A stretch of 64,000 nt of DNA from JBPESP01 sp051710585 (GTDB taxonomy: Bacteria > Pseudomonadota > Gammaproteobacteria > Enterobacterales > Enterobacteriaceae), in assembly GCA_051710585.1 (NCBI GenBank), contig JBPESP010000001.1, positions 62,001-126,000 of the forward strand, given 5' to 3'. Each line of letters opens with the position of its first letter. Within the stretch, counting starts at the first letter, position 1. The notes beneath the pieces were generated by a model that was not told where the DNA came from, made no database searches, and saw only the letters and a program-made list of their open reading frames with translations. This document shows positions 1 to 12,004 of the stretch, piece by piece. Made by a program: the position numbers and the translations under genes.

Positions 1-1598
1 GACTACAAAATCATCTTATAACTACTCTACTTGATAACGTTGCGACGTAGTGTCAGAAAATCAGTTTTCCTACTATTTGCCAGGCGTCGCTGCGGTTGCC
101 CTGCTAACCAGTAATTTTTACCACCAACTCGTAAAGCTGTTCAAAAAAGAACGCTTGTTATGCCTGCTTCGGGCATATTAGTTTTTACTTAAAATCCAGC
201 CGACCATCGGTGCTCTCCTATCCACGCTCTTCGTATATAACAAACCTTGGTATAACATCTTCCCATGTCAACACCGGGAGCGCACACGGTTTTTAGCGCG
301 ATCCAAGGCTTATAATACTTGCTGTAATTAGGTGATGCGCGTTTTTATGTATCCAGTGCCTTTTAAATAGTCTGTCAGCTTTTTCAGTTCACTCACTATC
401 TTAAGCTCGTCCGCCTGCAATCAAACTTTGTTTTTGACTCCTTAGTGAACTTCTTGGACACTACCTTATTTTTTTATTCTAGTTGGTAGGCCAGTTCTTC
501 TAGAATCTTCTTCTTGTTAACAGCTATTTTATAACTAATGCATCACGGGTTGCACTAGATTAAAATGATCGTTAGCAGTCTGATAATTAGCTTCCAAATC
601 AAACTCACTGCTGATAATTTCCGGCAATTCCTTGACCATATCGACGTAATAATACTGTTTGGATAATAATTTCCTGCGGCTACAAAAAATACATGTAAAA
701 TAAAGATATTACTTAAATATAAAAGCTGTTCTTTGATATATTGCATATAATCACTGCTACGTAAGCAGTAGCTTCAGAAGTCAGATGCTTAAATAAATCC
801 CGATCTTGATTCGTGTCACACGGATCGTCTTAAAGCATTAAATAGTTTTTTTTGCAAAATACTGCTTCTATATTCTGGAACATTTTCGCATCCATCGCTA
901 TTTCAGGGCTATAAATAGCCGTATACCGACAGATAATCACACTGAAAATACCGCTGTATAATGATGCTTTGATGAGGTAATATAGTATTTGCTTCAATTA
1001 GCGCTAAAATACAGCCCATATGACAACACCACGCCCACATGAAACATTAGAAAATGATAATTAGTGATAAAATTAAACTGTTTAAACCATATTATATCAA
1101 TCGCCTTTCGATCCACTCTTTAAATTCCTGCAATGGCAACACCTACCCCTGACGATCACCATCTGTCATCATCAGGATCTCGATAGAATTCACTTTGATA
1201 AGGCAGGCAACCCTAGATCATAAGCGGCTTAATGTCCGCTTTGCGAGCACAGATAACAATCTGCTGCAGAAGAAAACGCCTACCAGAATATACTAATAGT
1301 GGAAGTTGACGACTTCTATAATCACATAATACATTTCTACTCGCAGTTTTCTTTCAAACCCCTTTATCCCACATGCCACTGGTGATGCCGGCTTCAGTAG
1401 TATTACAGGAATCCACAGTGGGGGTAAAATATAGAATCAAGGCAGTGGCGAAAATACCGCGCTATACTAGTAAATTTCCCAGCACCCCTTACTTTATCAC
1501 GGTATAGCTGGTAGCCAATATATCCAAATTAAATTGGACAACAAAAAAGCCATTCCAGTTGATTAGCATTAGTGCAAAAGTCTACCGTGCTCAATCAT
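1..1598 (-). pseudogene. mukB: mukB remnant (condensin SMC-like subunit), 5' third, runs off the window
   Basis: Conceptual translation of the minus strand from the ATG at 1598 follows the N-terminal third of enterobacterial MukB, with frame changes and stops. Matching blocks are a MIEHGR start, LINWNGFF, NTTEAGITSG, then coiled-coil sequence (LEELAYQLE, LTDYLK) and FFEQLYELVVKITG near 100-150. The region where the Walker A loop should lie (near 1500) is unrecognisable. The gene follows mukE and mukF in the standard order. MukB is the ATPase of the MukBEF chromosome-organising complex. The frame is broken many times, so no product is expected. The rest of the gene lies left of the window. Confidence 0.85.
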
Positions 1599-2046
1599 GC
1601 CTATTCATCATCCTTGGAAGCATCCGTGCTTTTGCCATTGAGCGCTTCATTTTATCTTTACCGTTCTATTTATCACTGAATGCTAGGATGTTTTCTAGTG
1701 AAGTTTCTTTGCCGGTTCGAATTATCTGCAGTTACGCTTCACGCACATGACCTTCAGTGTAAACAATGAAGGAAGGCGCTTATTTTTTTATGGCTTCTAT
1801 CTGTCAAAATCCGAGCTGGTAGAGTGTTGATTTATCAGTTTTAATAGTTTAGTCTCATCAATTAAACTCAATATCAATAATTCGTTATACAATTCTTATT
1901 GACTGAAAATATCCCGTATGTCACAGTCGTTATAAACTAAAGTTTAGGTAAAACAAAATGTTACAAACTATCATAGTACAATACTAAAAAGAAAAGGTAA
2001 GATGGTTATTTAGCTAGTTTTAATAGTAAACTTTCTTCAATATTCA
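1599..2046 (-). pseudogene. mukE: mukE remnant (condensin subunit)
   Basis: This stretch lies between the mukF and mukB relics, where mukE belongs. Minus-strand translation gives an NIEESLLLKLAK start resembling MukE's NIEQ...VKLAQ. A later block, LIDETKLLKLINQHS followed by SSDFDR, matches the MukE winged-helix region, and KRLPSLF follows. Several stops and frame changes interrupt it. MukE bridges MukF and MukB. The identification rests on order plus these short blocks. Confidence 0.75.
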
Positions 2047-2059
2047 TTGAAGATATGAA

Positions 2060-3355
2060 CCTATACTATACCTTAGCGCTAAAATCATTTATTACCTATC
2101 AGTTCTTGCAGGTAACCTTTTTAGGTCTAAAAGACTACACCCAGTTATATACCATCTTGTTTATGATGACATACGCCACATAGAAATGACGTGCACCATA
2201 CTGCGCACCAAATAATTACACATCACGGTACCAAGATAGAGCAAAATTTCTGCTATTTATCTAAACCTAACAGCTCATCCACCAGCGCTGCAATATTTTC
2301 ACGAATCTCCTTGAATTCTTCATATTCTATATTCAGCGATAATTTGCCGATCACTTCGTCGTTACACAGGTCAAGAAACCGATCGAAACCAGCATAACTC
2401 AGAGCAAAGGAAGTGTTAAAACAATTTTCATCGATTAGCGCAGACAATAGACGAATACGTGATTATTATCCATATTAATGGTGTGGCAGATGAAATAGTG
2501 TATATGATAGTCGTAAATAATCCACAGATTGATTGTCTGTTGTGGCTCTAGTTGATAGGCTAATTTAGTTTCTTGCAGATACAGTAATAAGTTATCAATA
2601 AACTGAAATTCATCATGGTTGAGCGTCAAATCCTGAATACGCAGTAAATCGATCTACAGCTTCTTTCCGCCACTTCCAGAGTATCTTGCAATTTACGCAA
2701 CGTACTAGAGTTTTCCAATAACAGCAATTCGTAGCTAAAAATAGCGACCCAGTCTTAATTTTAAACAGCGTGACAATATTCTGTTTTATCTTATTTCTGT
2801 TTTTTTATTCACGATACGTTTGGTTGTATCGATATTATCGAAAATTTTCGCCATAGAATATTTTGTAGTATAAAACAATGCCATCGCCAGCGACATACAT
2901 ACGTTACCGTTTCTTTTGCGACACCGCAGACCTACTTCAATTCTTGTGCAATAATAGATAACTGGACAAGACAGCTACAGCGTAGAGAGAACTTATGCTA
3001 GCTAATATGATAATTACTGATTCTGATACGAGCAGTATCAGGTGCATAGATAGTGCTATCCTCAGGGGTATAGCTCACTAATAGTGAAACGATTAGGGGG
3101 ATGCTGACAAAAAAAGTAGCTACCAATATTATTAGCGCATAATATTAAGTTTTCCTGAGTTTTTTTGAAGCCCGTTACTCATATAACGGTACACATCCAC
3201 TTATTTTTTGCTAATTTTCAACACGCACTCACTCACTATTGAGTGAGGCGATGGGTGACACAAAGGCCAACTTGCCTATAGGTAGCAAGAGTAAAAAATC
3301 ATTCTTTCAAGCTTAGAAGATTAGTTCTGGTATAATCTATGAAAATCCCCCCCAT
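2060..3355 (-). pseudogene. mukF: mukF remnant (condensin kleisin)
   Basis: The remnant has nearly the full length expected for MukF (about 440 codons) but is split into several frames. Recognisable blocks in order are a start after the RBS-like AGAGG upstream of 3355, SMAKIFDNIDTTKRIV, LLLLENSSTLRKLQDTLE, then INLWIIYDYHIHYF and INMDNNHVF (2435-2629), and LSLNIEYEEFKEIRENIAAL (2253-2447). Each lines up with the E. coli kleisin. With mukB and mukE also broken, the whole MukBEF condensin is lost. Decay is by point mutation and small indels rather than deletion. Confidence 0.93.
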
Positions 3356-3369
3356 AATAATACCTCTTT

Positions 3370-4160
3370 AAGGATAGTTTTACGCACTATCACATAGATC
3401 TAACCCATGATACTAATTAAATGGCTTCTGCAAAAAAAATAATGCTATTTCATCATCGAAATTGTGGTAAATTCATTCTGTTGTTGCTATTTATTTTCAA
3501 ATAAAGATGAAACACACTCATACACCTATTTTTATGTAGGTAGGTTTGTTTCTTTTATTCAAACTAAAAAGTAAACGTCATCGGTATACCTTAGAGTTGA
3601 TACTAAGGTATTATCGATCGCCTTTTCTTTATTTAGAATCTTAGCAGTAACGCAAGCTATGTTGCACAACAGGCAACGTTTATTATGAACATAATAATGA
3701 TAAATAGCCACCATAAACTAACCATTATAATTAAGTAGTTGCAATAATATTTCAAGCTACGTAACCCATTTCAGTACCGCTTCACATCAGAACGAAGGAC
3801 TTTCCAAATGAGTGGAAATATCCTGAACCATACTTTGTATACAGCGAAGCACTATTAGATAGACCCAGTGCTTTCACCTTCCATCGCCATTGCACACGAT
3901 TTATCATCTGCGTCATAATGTTGAACAAAATCACATCTTGTCTTAATGTCGTCAGTTATGTAGTTATACACCTTCTTCACCGCTAGTCTCGAGAAAGTTA
4001 TTATTTACAGGTTTAAGTAGAATGAATCACTCCAATCCTAGATTGCGGCTATTTGATTGTATTTCATTTAATCAGAGTGTTTCCCCCCAACATGTCCTGT
4101 TGATGCCCTTTTAGAGGGGGGTATCAACAGGACATGTTGCTTCCTCTGCTGCTTGTAGTT
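3370..4160 (-). pseudogene. cmoM: cmoM (smtA) remnant, tRNA cmo5U methyltransferase
   Basis: Minus-strand translation shows scattered CmoM blocks upstream of mukF, its usual place. They include FLETSGEEG (SAM-binding LDAGGGEG loop), QDISTHLES followed by EAVLKWV (CmoM DVASHLETP...AVLEWV), and a C-terminal IYVIVRK matching the family's YIHVTARK. Frames are interrupted many times. The family methylates cmo5U34 of some tRNAs. The extent is set by length and neighbours. A perfect 17-bp inverted repeat lies near its 5' end (4088-4139). Confidence 0.72.
4088..4139. repeat. Perfect 17-bp inverted repeat, 18-nt spacer
   Basis: The arm CAACATGTCCTGTTGAT (4088-4104) is exactly complementary to 4123-4139. 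The spacer can itself pair further (CCC with GGG). It lies within or beside the start of the cmoM relic, without a following T-run on either strand, so it is not a clear terminator. A perfect stem in otherwise degraded DNA is unexpected. Confidence 0.9.
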
Positions 4161-4996
4161 TTATGAGGTTGGACTACTCTCTGCTGGCGTTGCCTGAACT
4201 GCGGAAAAACCATCTAGCTTTATGCTGTTAAGCAAAAGCACTATATTGCTAGTGCTGAGTTTGCAGCCAATAGTTATTCGGTTTCTAGTACTACTGGAAA
4301 CTCATTATTCTATTTTTCAGCCCCAACGAGGAAACTGTTAAATGAATTGTAAAGTTGAAAGTAGTATACCTATATCCCTATTACTACCCTACCGATAACC
4401 CGATCAATAATAGCTTATAACGAGCAATGAAAATATGCGCTAATAAACACCCCCAGCAATCCGCTTCAGCAGTGAAAAAGCATCTTTGCATATAGCGCTA
4501 CCCCTTCTTAAGGGGTAGCCATCATAGTCTGTAGGAATCATGATATTGGATAGCCTGTGAGCGCCAGCGTTTAAGTTTAAACATCGACAATAGCTACGCT
4601 AGCACCTCTCTATCAGCAATGACTTTTATCTTAGAAGTACTAAGATAAAATAAGAACGTAGATGTTCAGCGATTATATCTTACCTTCTTAAGGTAGCATG
4701 AATAATTTACAGATTTCCTGCTAGGCACAATATTTGGATATAAATAATTTTTTACCACCAATGCATTCAAGCTAACTCAACGGCTCCATCTCCAAAAAAA
4801 CGACACTTAATTCAGCGCATACTTTTATGATATCATGAACCTGATATTTTCTACAGAATTTAATCGGTAGGTACCGCGTGACACTCCATGATATCATGGA
4901 GAAAATTGACATATAAAACGTTTGCTTATATTAAACAAAAGGCGAAAAACAGCGTAAAATCCTCGTTTAACTAGCACTCTAGAAGTCATGTAGAAA
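4160..4996. other. Spacer between cmoM relic and kdsB; small hairpins only
   Basis: No gene is recognised; ycbJ and elyC stand here in E. coli. It contains three self-complementary elements: a 10-bp stem with 3-nt loop at 4497-4519, an 11-bp stem (TTTTATCTTAG) with 5-nt loop at 4624-4650, and an 18-bp uninterrupted palindrome (CTCCATGATATCATGGAG) at 4884-4901. The last is about 95 bp beyond the kdsB stop. None is followed by a convincing T-tract on the minus strand. Confidence 0.7.
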
Positions 4997-5752
4997 TTAA
5001 TTAAACTGAAGCTGTAGCAACCGGACTTGCGCCAGCTCTTGCAGTGTATCCACACCTATGCCGGGCACGTCGCTCGCCACTGCGACATGAATCTTTTCTC
5101 CGTACCATAAAACGCGCAGTTGTTCTAGGTTTTCAATCTTCTCCAACGGACTGGCGGACCAGTTAACATAACGATGTATAAAATCGGCACGATAGGCATA
5201 TATCCCAATATGACGCAAAAGACCATAAGAAAAATATTTGCAGCTACGAGAAAATTCTTCACTGCCCCACGGGATAGTCGCACGAGAGAAATATAGCGCA
5301 TAACCGCGTGCATTCATTACCACTTTTACTGTGTTAGGGTTGAATGCCTCTTCAGTGGTGGTGATAGGCACCGCCAGCGTAGCCATACCAGCTTCTACCT
5401 TCGCCAAATTATCCGCCACCTGGCGGATAATTTGCGGTGGAATGAGCGGCTCGTCACCCTGCACATTAACGATAATCCGATCGTCAGGAAAATCGTAATG
5501 ATCGATAACCTCCTCCAGCCGCTCAGTACCGGACTGATGATCAGGACGAGTCAGACATACTTCACCGCCAGCAAACTTAACTGCATCAACCACCATCTGA
5601 TGATCAGTCGCGACAATGACCCGATCAGCACCAGAGACTTGCGCCCGCTCCATGACACGAACTACCATAGGTTTTCCATTGATATCAACTAACGGCTTAT
5701 TTGGCAAACGGCTGGAAGCAATACGGGCTGGAATAATAGCAATAAAACTCAT
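4997..5752 (-). CDS. kdsB: 3-deoxy-manno-octulosonate cytidylyltransferase (CMP-Kdo synthetase)
   Basis: KdsB activates Kdo with CTP to give CMP-Kdo, the donor used by WaaA to finish Kdo2-lipid A in the cytoplasm. The 251-residue product is close to the E. coli length (248). It has the N-terminal nucleotide-binding motif [15 protein letters not shown] (7-21), TDH at 49-51, QGDEP (98-102) and [10 protein letters not shown] near 231-240, where D235 sits at the family's second metal-ligand position. The ATG overlaps the ycaR stop by 4 bp (ATGA), so translation is coupled. It is the last gene of msbA-lpxK-ycaR-kdsB. Its retention with lpxK and msbA says an LPS outer membrane is still made. Confidence 0.98.
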   Translation of the reverse strand: MSFIAIIPARIASSRLPNKPLVDINGKPMVVRVMERAQVSGADRVIVATDHQMVVDAVKFAGGEVCLTRPDHQSGTERLEEVIDHYDFPDDRIIVNVQGDEPLIPPQIIRQVADNLAKVEAGMATLAVPITTTEEAFNPNTVKVVMNARGYALYFSRATIPWGSEEFSRSCKYFSYGLLRHIGIYAYRADFIHRYVNWSASPLEKIENLEQLRVLWYGEKIHVAVASDVPGIGVDTLQELAQVRLLQLQFN

Positions 5753-5931
5753 GTATTGTGCTCATCCAGGGCAATAATGCGCGCTTCGCTTTCCAGAAGC
5801 ACAGGGATACCATCACGTAAAGGGTAAACTCGTGCATCAGACTTACAAGTTAGCTCCCGATTTTCTTTATTATAATAAAGTTTGCCGTTACAACTTGGAC
5901 AAGCAATGATTTCCAATAAACGATGATCCAT
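5749..5931 (-). CDS. ycaR: YcaR, small UPF0434/Trm112-like zinc-ribbon protein
   Basis: This is a 60-residue protein of unclear biochemical role. The family resembles the Trm112 zinc-binding platform and is nearly always linked to kdsB. C11-x2-C14 and C29 are visible, followed by [11 protein letters not shown], the family signature. An upstream ATG at 6054 would add 41 unrelated residues. The ATG at 5931 is preferred because GGAGG lies directly upstream and the length equals the E. coli protein. It overlaps kdsB by 4 bp. Confidence 0.95.
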   Translation of the reverse strand: MDHRLLEIIACPSCNGKLYYNKENRELTCKSDARVYPLRDGIPVLLESEARIIALDEHNT

Positions 5932-6239
5932 AATTCCTCCCGTGGTGTACCTCCAAAAAAGATCATGGTGCAGAGAATAACATAAGAGTATGGAGCCGGA
6001 AATCATCACTAGAAAACGTTTCCATCTATCACAACTATTGCTGATTATCAGCATTTTTATGAGTTATTACTGATATATAGCAAGAGAGGATATATCAGTT
6101 TTTTTAACTAAATCACACTTTAAAGATTATATTAAGACAGGCTTTCCATAGAATATGAAGAATCATTCCTCGTATTCGCTAACTTTAGGAACCAAACAAT
6201 CAAAAAAATCATCCAGACAACCAGAGCTAATACAAAAGG
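5932..6239. other. Spacer left by loss of ycaQ
   Basis: In E. coli ycaQ lies between lpxK and ycaR; here only about 300 bp remain and no YcaQ homology is recognised. The stretch holds a hairpin with a plus-strand T-run (6069-6105) and otherwise nothing. Because lpxK reads towards ycaR/kdsB, the operon may still be co-transcribed through it. Confidence 0.7.
6069..6105 (+). terminator. Hairpin with T-tract, possible rho-independent terminator on the plus strand
   Basis: A 10-bp stem ACTGATATAT (6069-6078) pairs with 6090-6099 around an 11-nt loop and is followed by seven T on the plus strand. No plus-strand gene now precedes it. On the minus strand, the direction of the lpxK-ycaR-kdsB operon, no T-run follows, so it should not stop that operon. 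Confidence 0.5.
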
Positions 6240-7289
6240 TTAGCGAGAACTTTTTTTCTGTGGTTTGTACCGAACTTCAGATAGCCCCTTACCGTCCGTC
6301 GTTGACCGGCAGCGCTGAATTGCCTGCAAAATTGGCATTAGCAATCCTTCTTCTGCAGTAGCGGGTATCTGCGCGTTAATTGGTAAATACCACCAATTTG
6401 GGCGGGCAAAGGCACGACACTTGACAGCATCTTTCTCTGTCATTAAAAGCTGCTCCCCTGGTGCAATTAGAGCATCAAGAACCTGCTGCCGGTAAACCTG
6501 ATGATCACTAAACGCTACCTCCCGCACCGGTGTTACACCACACGCAAACACAGTTGCGAAAAAACGCGGTGGATGCCCAATGCCAGCAATCGCCACTAGA
6601 GGTGCCAGATTAGCGAGCTTACATCGTTTACCGCTAAGAAGATTAATTGGCGCGTCGGCAGCAAGACTCATAGGCACCTCACCAAGTCGAGCATTACCGC
6701 CGTTAACAATAACAGCCTGTACCGTTTGCAGGCGCTCTTCCCGTTCGCGCATTGGACCAGCAGGCAGCCACCAGCCGTTTCCAAAACGACGCTCACCGTC
6801 GATAACAACCCATTCAATTTCACGCCCCAGAGCATAATGCTGCAATCCGTCATCACTCACAACAACATCCAGAGGCCGCACGCGCAACAACGCCGCCACC
6901 GCGGCCCATCGCTGCGGTGCCACCGCAACTGGTGCACCAGTGCGTTGCCAAATAAGCAATGGCTCGTCCCCGCACTGATCACTTGTCGTGCTAGTATCCA
7001 GCAGCAGCGGATAGCACTCTGCTCGTCCACCGTAACCGCGCGACACAACTCCAACCCGCCAGCCTCGCTTCTGCAGTTGCGTAACAAGCCACAGCACTAC
7101 CGGTGTTTTACCGTTACCGCCAGCAGTTAAGTTACCTACTGTCACAATCGGTAGTGAAAAATGATACACTTTAAGCCAGCCGCAGCGGTAGCTGAAGCGG
7201 ATAAGAGCTGTAATCAATCCATATAGCCAGGACAATGGCAATAGCAACCAATATAAACGTGAGGCGCTGAACCAGATGCGGGCTATCAT
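6240..7289 (-). CDS. lpxK: Tetraacyldisaccharide 4'-kinase (lipid A kinase)
   Basis: LpxK phosphorylates the 4' position of the lipid A disaccharide, the sixth step of the Raetz pathway, at the inner face of the cytoplasmic membrane. Seen are an N-terminal hydrophobic segment (about 9-30), the P-loop TAGGNGKTP (55-63), GDEPLLIW, the DDGLQHY motif, [24 protein letters not shown] and [12 protein letters not shown]. At 349 residues it is about 20 longer than E. coli LpxK. The extra tail follows the position where the family ends and looks like read-through after loss of the ancestral stop codon into former spacer. It overlaps the msbA stop by 4 bp. Confidence 0.97.
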   Translation of the reverse strand: MIARIWFSASRLYWLLLPLSWLYGLITALIRFSYRCGWLKVYHFSLPIVTVGNLTAGGNGKTPVVLWLVTQLQKRGWRVGVVSRGYGGRAECYPLLLDTSTTSDQCGDEPLLIWQRTGAPVAVAPQRWAAVAALLRVRPLDVVVSDDGLQHYALGREIEWVVIDGERRFGNGWWLPAGPMREREERLQTVQAVIVNGGNARLGEVPMSLAADAPINLLSGKRCKLANLAPLVAIAGIGHPPRFFATVFACGVTPVREVAFSDHQVYRQQVLDALIAPGEQLLMTEKDAVKCRAFARPNWWYLPINAQIPATAEEGLLMPILQAIQRCRSTTDGKGLSEVRYKPQKKSSR

Positions 7290-9034
7290 TGACCGAACTG
7301 TAACTGGTGAAGTTTAGCATAAACTCCCTGGCGCGACATTAGCTCCTCATGATTGCCTCGCTCCACGATCCGCCCTTCCTCCACTACCAGTATTTTATCA
7401 GCTTTTTTGATAGTAGAAAGGCGATGAGCAATGATTAGAGAGGTCCTGTTTTTCTGTAGCACATCCAGTGCCTTTTGGATTGCCTGATCGGATTCAGTAT
7501 CAAGTGCTGAAGTGGCTTCATCAAGGATAAGAATCGGGCAATCCCGCAACAGCGCTCGCGCGATAGCGATGCGCTGGCGCTGTCCGCCGGACAGCAAAAT
7601 ACCGTTCTCACCAATTACTGTGTCCAGACCCTGATCCATTTTTTCAATAAAATCCATAGCATAAGCCATACGCGAAGCATTTTCAATCTGTTCACGGGAG
7701 TATCTACCCTTACGGGCGTAAGCAATATTATTGGCGATAGTGTCGTTAAATAAATGCACATTTTGGGAAACCAGGGCCACCTGATTACGCAGCGAAGCGA
7801 GTTTATAGGCACGTAAATCAGTGCCGTCAAGCAGGATTTTACCCTGCTGTATATCATAAAAACGCGTCAATAAATTAGCGATGGTAGATTTCCCAGAGCC
7901 GGAGCGCCCCACTAGCGCTACTGTATACCCTGCGGGAATGCTCAAACTAATATCATGCAGCGAAGGCATCTCTTTTCCTGGATAGGAAAAAGTGACATGA
8001 TCAAAAGCTATCTTTCCTTTAACACGCTCAACTTCTACCGTACCCTCATCCTTTTCAGTTTCCATATCAAGAATAGTAAAAAGAGTCTGACAGGCCGCCA
8101 TACCGCGCTGAAACTGGGTATTAACATTAGTCAGAGATTTCAGCGGCCGCATCAAGGCAATCATTGATGAAAACACCACTGTAATAGTACCGGCAGTCAA
8201 GGTCTCTCTTACCGATGGAAAGCTGGCAGCATATAGAACGAAGGCCAAAGCAAAAGACGCAATAAACTGGATTAGCGGATCGGAGACCGAGGAGGAGGCT
8301 ACCATTTTCATCCCCTGTTGGCGCATGCGATTACTGACGCTATTAAAACGCTCGTTCTCCACTTTTTGGCCACCAAAGATCAATACTTCCTTATGCCCTT
8401 TAAGCATCTGCTCAGCGCTTGTTGTTACCTGTCCCATGGTGTTCTGCATTTTTTTACTGATCTGACGAAACCGCTTTGATACCTGCCGGATGCTAAATGA
8501 CACCGCAGGCGCAATTACTACCAAAATCAGCGACAATTGCCAGCTGTAATAAAACATCATCGCGAACAAGCCAATAATCGATGCGCCTTCACGAATGACG
8601 GTAATTAATGCACCAGAAGATGATGATGCTACCTGCTCAGAATCATAGGTAATCCGTGACAGTAACGTGCCAATAGATTGCTTATCAAAAAAAGACACTG
8701 GCATGTCCATCATATGATTAAACAGCCGGCGACGCATATTCATCACTACCTTGCCAGAAACCCATGAAATACAATAACTTGAAACAAAACCGCTGACGCC
8801 GCGCAGTACTATCAGACCAATAACAACCAGCGGCATCCAGACAAGAATATTGCTATTAGGTTTACCAAAGCCGTTATCCAACAGCGGTTGGAGCAACGAT
8901 AACATATAAATATCGCTGGCAGCATTTAATATCAAAGCAGTTGCCGCGACAATTAAACCTGTCTTGAAAGGTGAGATCATTAGCCAGAAGCGACGGAAGG
9001 TCTGCCAAGTGCAGAAATCTTTATCGTTTAGCAT
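7286..9034 (-). CDS. msbA: Lipid A export ABC transporter, permease/ATP-binding protein MsbA
   Basis: MsbA flips core-lipid A across the inner membrane. The product has 582 residues, exactly the E. coli length: six membrane segments in the first about 320 residues, then a nucleotide-binding domain with Walker [11 protein letters not shown]-loop ([11 protein letters not shown]), ABC signature LLSGGQRQR, Walker [13 protein letters not shown] and the H-loop IIAHRLSTI. All catalytic motifs are intact. The start at 9034 gives [17 protein letters not shown], matching the family N-terminus. It is the first gene of the msbA-lpxK-ycaR-kdsB unit; the ancestral upstream neighbour comEC is decayed. Confidence 0.98.
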   Translation of the reverse strand: MLNDKDFCTWQTFRRFWLMISPFKTGLIVAATALILNAASDIYMLSLLQPLLDNGFGKPNSNILVWMPLVVIGLIVLRGVSGFVSSYCISWVSGKVVMNMRRRLFNHMMDMPVSFFDKQSIGTLLSRITYDSEQVASSSSGALITVIREGASIIGLFAMMFYYSWQLSLILVVIAPAVSFSIRQVSKRFRQISKKMQNTMGQVTTSAEQMLKGHKEVLIFGGQKVENERFNSVSNRMRQQGMKMVASSSVSDPLIQFIASFALAFVLYAASFPSVRETLTAGTITVVFSSMIALMRPLKSLTNVNTQFQRGMAACQTLFTILDMETEKDEGTVEVERVKGKIAFDHVTFSYPGKEMPSLHDISLSIPAGYTVALVGRSGSGKSTIANLLTRFYDIQQGKILLDGTDLRAYKLASLRNQVALVSQNVHLFNDTIANNIAYARKGRYSREQIENASRMAYAMDFIEKMDQGLDTVIGENGILLSGGQRQRIAIARALLRDCPILILDEATSALDTESDQAIQKALDVLQKNRTSLIIAHRLSTIKKADKILVVEEGRIVERGNHEELMSRQGVYAKLHQLQFGQ

Positions 9035-9059
9035 TTATTTACCAGTGCCTAGACTAAAT

Positions 9060-10900
9060 AGCTGCTTATTTTACCTATTAAGCGCGCTAACGCAAAACCA
9101 CTGATGATACTATCGGTAGGATATTTCACCCCAATAAGTTAAAACATCAAATGCCTGCAGATAAAAAATACTCGCTTAGTTAAGAACTGATAACTGTATC
9201 CGTATCCTTCCACAAAGAAAGCGAATTACCTAAACAACGATAATGCGTTACCACTACCCCGCCGGCAAACGCCAAAAACTGTAGTAATCTGCCAAAGCTA
9301 ATACCATTTATGAACACGTCTACCCATAAAAAGTAACGGTAGAGGACATTCTACTATACCGCTGATGCAGCGGCACTTAAAAGATATCCATACGCCACCG
9401 TTTGCTATCCAGGCGCCTCAAGCTAGTATAACTCCAATGAAGCAACACTCGAAAGTGAACATCGTTGATTCTGCAGCACTTAGGAATCGTTATTACCAGC
9501 ACTGTCAACCGCCTCTCAAGTGGCCCTAAATAACTTAAAATACAACTCCTCTCAGAGTACCAACGTTACTCGCCAAGAGAAAAAAGTGGCTAAGCACACG
9601 AAATAGACTGCTAATCAAGATACCGTTAGTCAGAAGACGCAGCGAACTCTGTCAAAAAACGGCGATATGATCCTCATAACTATGCTTCAGCTAAATATGG
9701 TCCGACGTCAATCTACACCCCACGAGGTAAGGCAAAAGATCATCAGCTTGTTTTGCCCCGTTCAGCAACCAGGGGCTGTATGATGTCATCCTGTAACGTC
9801 TATTACCGTCGACTCAGTACTTACCGCGAGGCCGTACGTAGCCCACTATTTAGCATATCTAACTGATAGCGCACCTAACATCTAACTGTATAATATGGAA
9901 TAGCGAAGATAAGATATCTGCCGAATACCTTATATGTTAATGCTTAGATAACAAACAAAAATGAATAACAGGCTTTCCGGTGGAAACGATGTGCGTCAAA
10001 ATGACGTAGTAGTGATAAATGATACTAGAGGCATATACCCGCAATATATATTGATATTAGCCACCAGTACTAATAATCCGTACTGGATAGAAATATTTCC
10101 TCCAGATAAAACAAGACAGATAGGCAGCAAATAGCAACGGTAATAATGTAACCTCGCGGCAATGTGCGATACAAGCTGAGCAGAAAAAACTGGGATTCCT
10201 CACCGCTATACGCCTAGAAGGCGCCATAAAATAAGCGATACCTCTCTGCGAGAGCATTTTCTGTTCTTCAGCACTGATTTCTTTGGTAATTCTAAAGCCC
10301 TGCGCTAGCATCAGAACCCGCTAGCGCAGCTGTCCTTCCCTTTTATTAATAGTTACGACAGATATAACAGCGATATATCCCTCCCACGAAAAAACTAGCA
10401 CTATATAGATTATCAATAATTCCATTTAGTTTTCTTAGATTAAACCTGGTTAATAAAACAGGTAGTATCCGTCATAAAACACAGCGAAGTTTTGCTACGG
10501 GAAAGAAAGCTAATTTTGTAAAGAGATTATCAAATTTACCGGTAGCTAGAAACTTACTACGGCGTTGTTCTCTTCAAAGGGTAATCTATACAAGACGGCC
10601 TTAGTGGCTAACGGTAACAAAGTAATTCCCAAAACTAAAGAAAACATCAACAATAGTGTTAACGAAAAAAAATTAAGAGCAGCTCTTATACTCCTGCAAG
10701 TATACTTTTCACCGCAACATCCGGCCTGTAGATATTATTGCTAAGCTAATGCTTATTATTATAAGCTATACACGGGGCTATCTATTTCTCATCGTCTTAC
10801 TTGCCATTATTTAGCAGTACAACTTGAATAAGTACTCAACGTCACTCTGATTCAAAAGATCATCCTTAAAGCCGCTAACCTTATTTACTAGTCCTAGAAG
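9060..10900 (-). pseudogene. Probable comEC (ycaI) remnant, DNA-uptake channel homologue
   Basis: ComEC lies directly upstream of msbA in enterobacteria. On the minus strand at 10057-10311, GFRITKEISAEEQKML followed by GIAYFMAPSRRIA lines up with the ComEC segment with GER...KEI...GTAHLMAISGLHIA. A shifted frame then gives a hydrophobic ICCLSVLFYLEE stretch like the next ComEC helix. A possible C-terminal NNDS block is near 9500. The rest is unreadable, and the 5' limit is a guess from family length. The call depends on gene order plus one aligned segment. Confidence 0.58.
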
Positions 10901-12004
10901 TTCAAATAAAATACTATCAGAAATAGCTTTTCCGGAGTACATTATAAAAAAAATCATTTACCTTAATTAATCGTCAAACTCTTTCTATCTCCATCCTATT
11001 AAGATTCGTAATGGGTTATTCAACCCCTTTTTTTTGCAGTCCCCGCAATCAAAAGACATCCCATAACAAATAGTTTTAAATCCTTTCCATGTTCTCCAGT
11101 TAGTATTCACGCAATTGGATCTTAGTAATTAAAAGGTCCACACCCCTTAAGGTTAACACAAAACAAAAAATGTACAATCTAACATTTTTTTGTAAAAAAG
11201 TAATAAATAGTGTATTTTACCATTAACCTGAACATTTCAAATTCTAGTAACTGCATTCTCTATCTTCATGCAAATTTACCATATGAAAATAGAGTTTTTC
11301 TATTTCCCTTTTATAGCTCTTTCGACTAAATTATCACACTGATACAAGATTTTATCGTTGACTTTAAGCGTATAAAATCCCTCCTAAACAGGCGTTAGGA
11401 GCTGAAGATCTCAAGCTTAAATTTATGTTGATATTCTGATGGTTCTGTTACACTAATTTTAAATTTTAATTTAAAGCGTAACGCCATAAAAGATTCTAGA
11501 CTAATTTTATAGCCAGTTATAAGCCCCTTTAAACTCCAAAGGAAATCAATTTCAATAGTACAGAATTAGTTGCAATATATAACAGGCAAACTTATAGATG
11601 ATTGACTCTCGCTTGCCATCACGATAACTGCGCAATAATTATTGTATTCATCAAAAGTATGAAATAAATATAAAAGTTTCTGAAGATATGTCTCATTTCC
11701 TAGAAAATTATTAATTAAAATAATCATTTTTACTATCAAATGAGACAAAATACTGACGATACTATATTGTTTCAGCTAAACTCCAAGCCATATTTCCTTA
11801 ATACCTTTCAGTAATGTTTAGATGTGGTAGCACACTGAACTTGATTATCTGATAAAGAAATTGTACACTACATCCTATAATAACACGATTAGACAGAACC
11901 ATAAAAATAAATTTGAATCTTGAATTCAAACACAAATTTGCTTAACTGGTTATCGGGTAAAATCACTGTATAACAATCGACATGGAAAACACCAAAAAGC
12001 TACT
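10900..12004. other. AT-rich spacer, no recognisable gene
   Basis: Short runs of open frame occur on both strands, but none resembles a known protein and none has a convincing RBS. Homopolymer runs and A/T bias are those of neutral decay. Confidence 0.6.

Noticed and set aside
6726..7130. 134-codon plus-strand frame
   Set aside because: Antisense shadow of the intact lpxK coding sequence.
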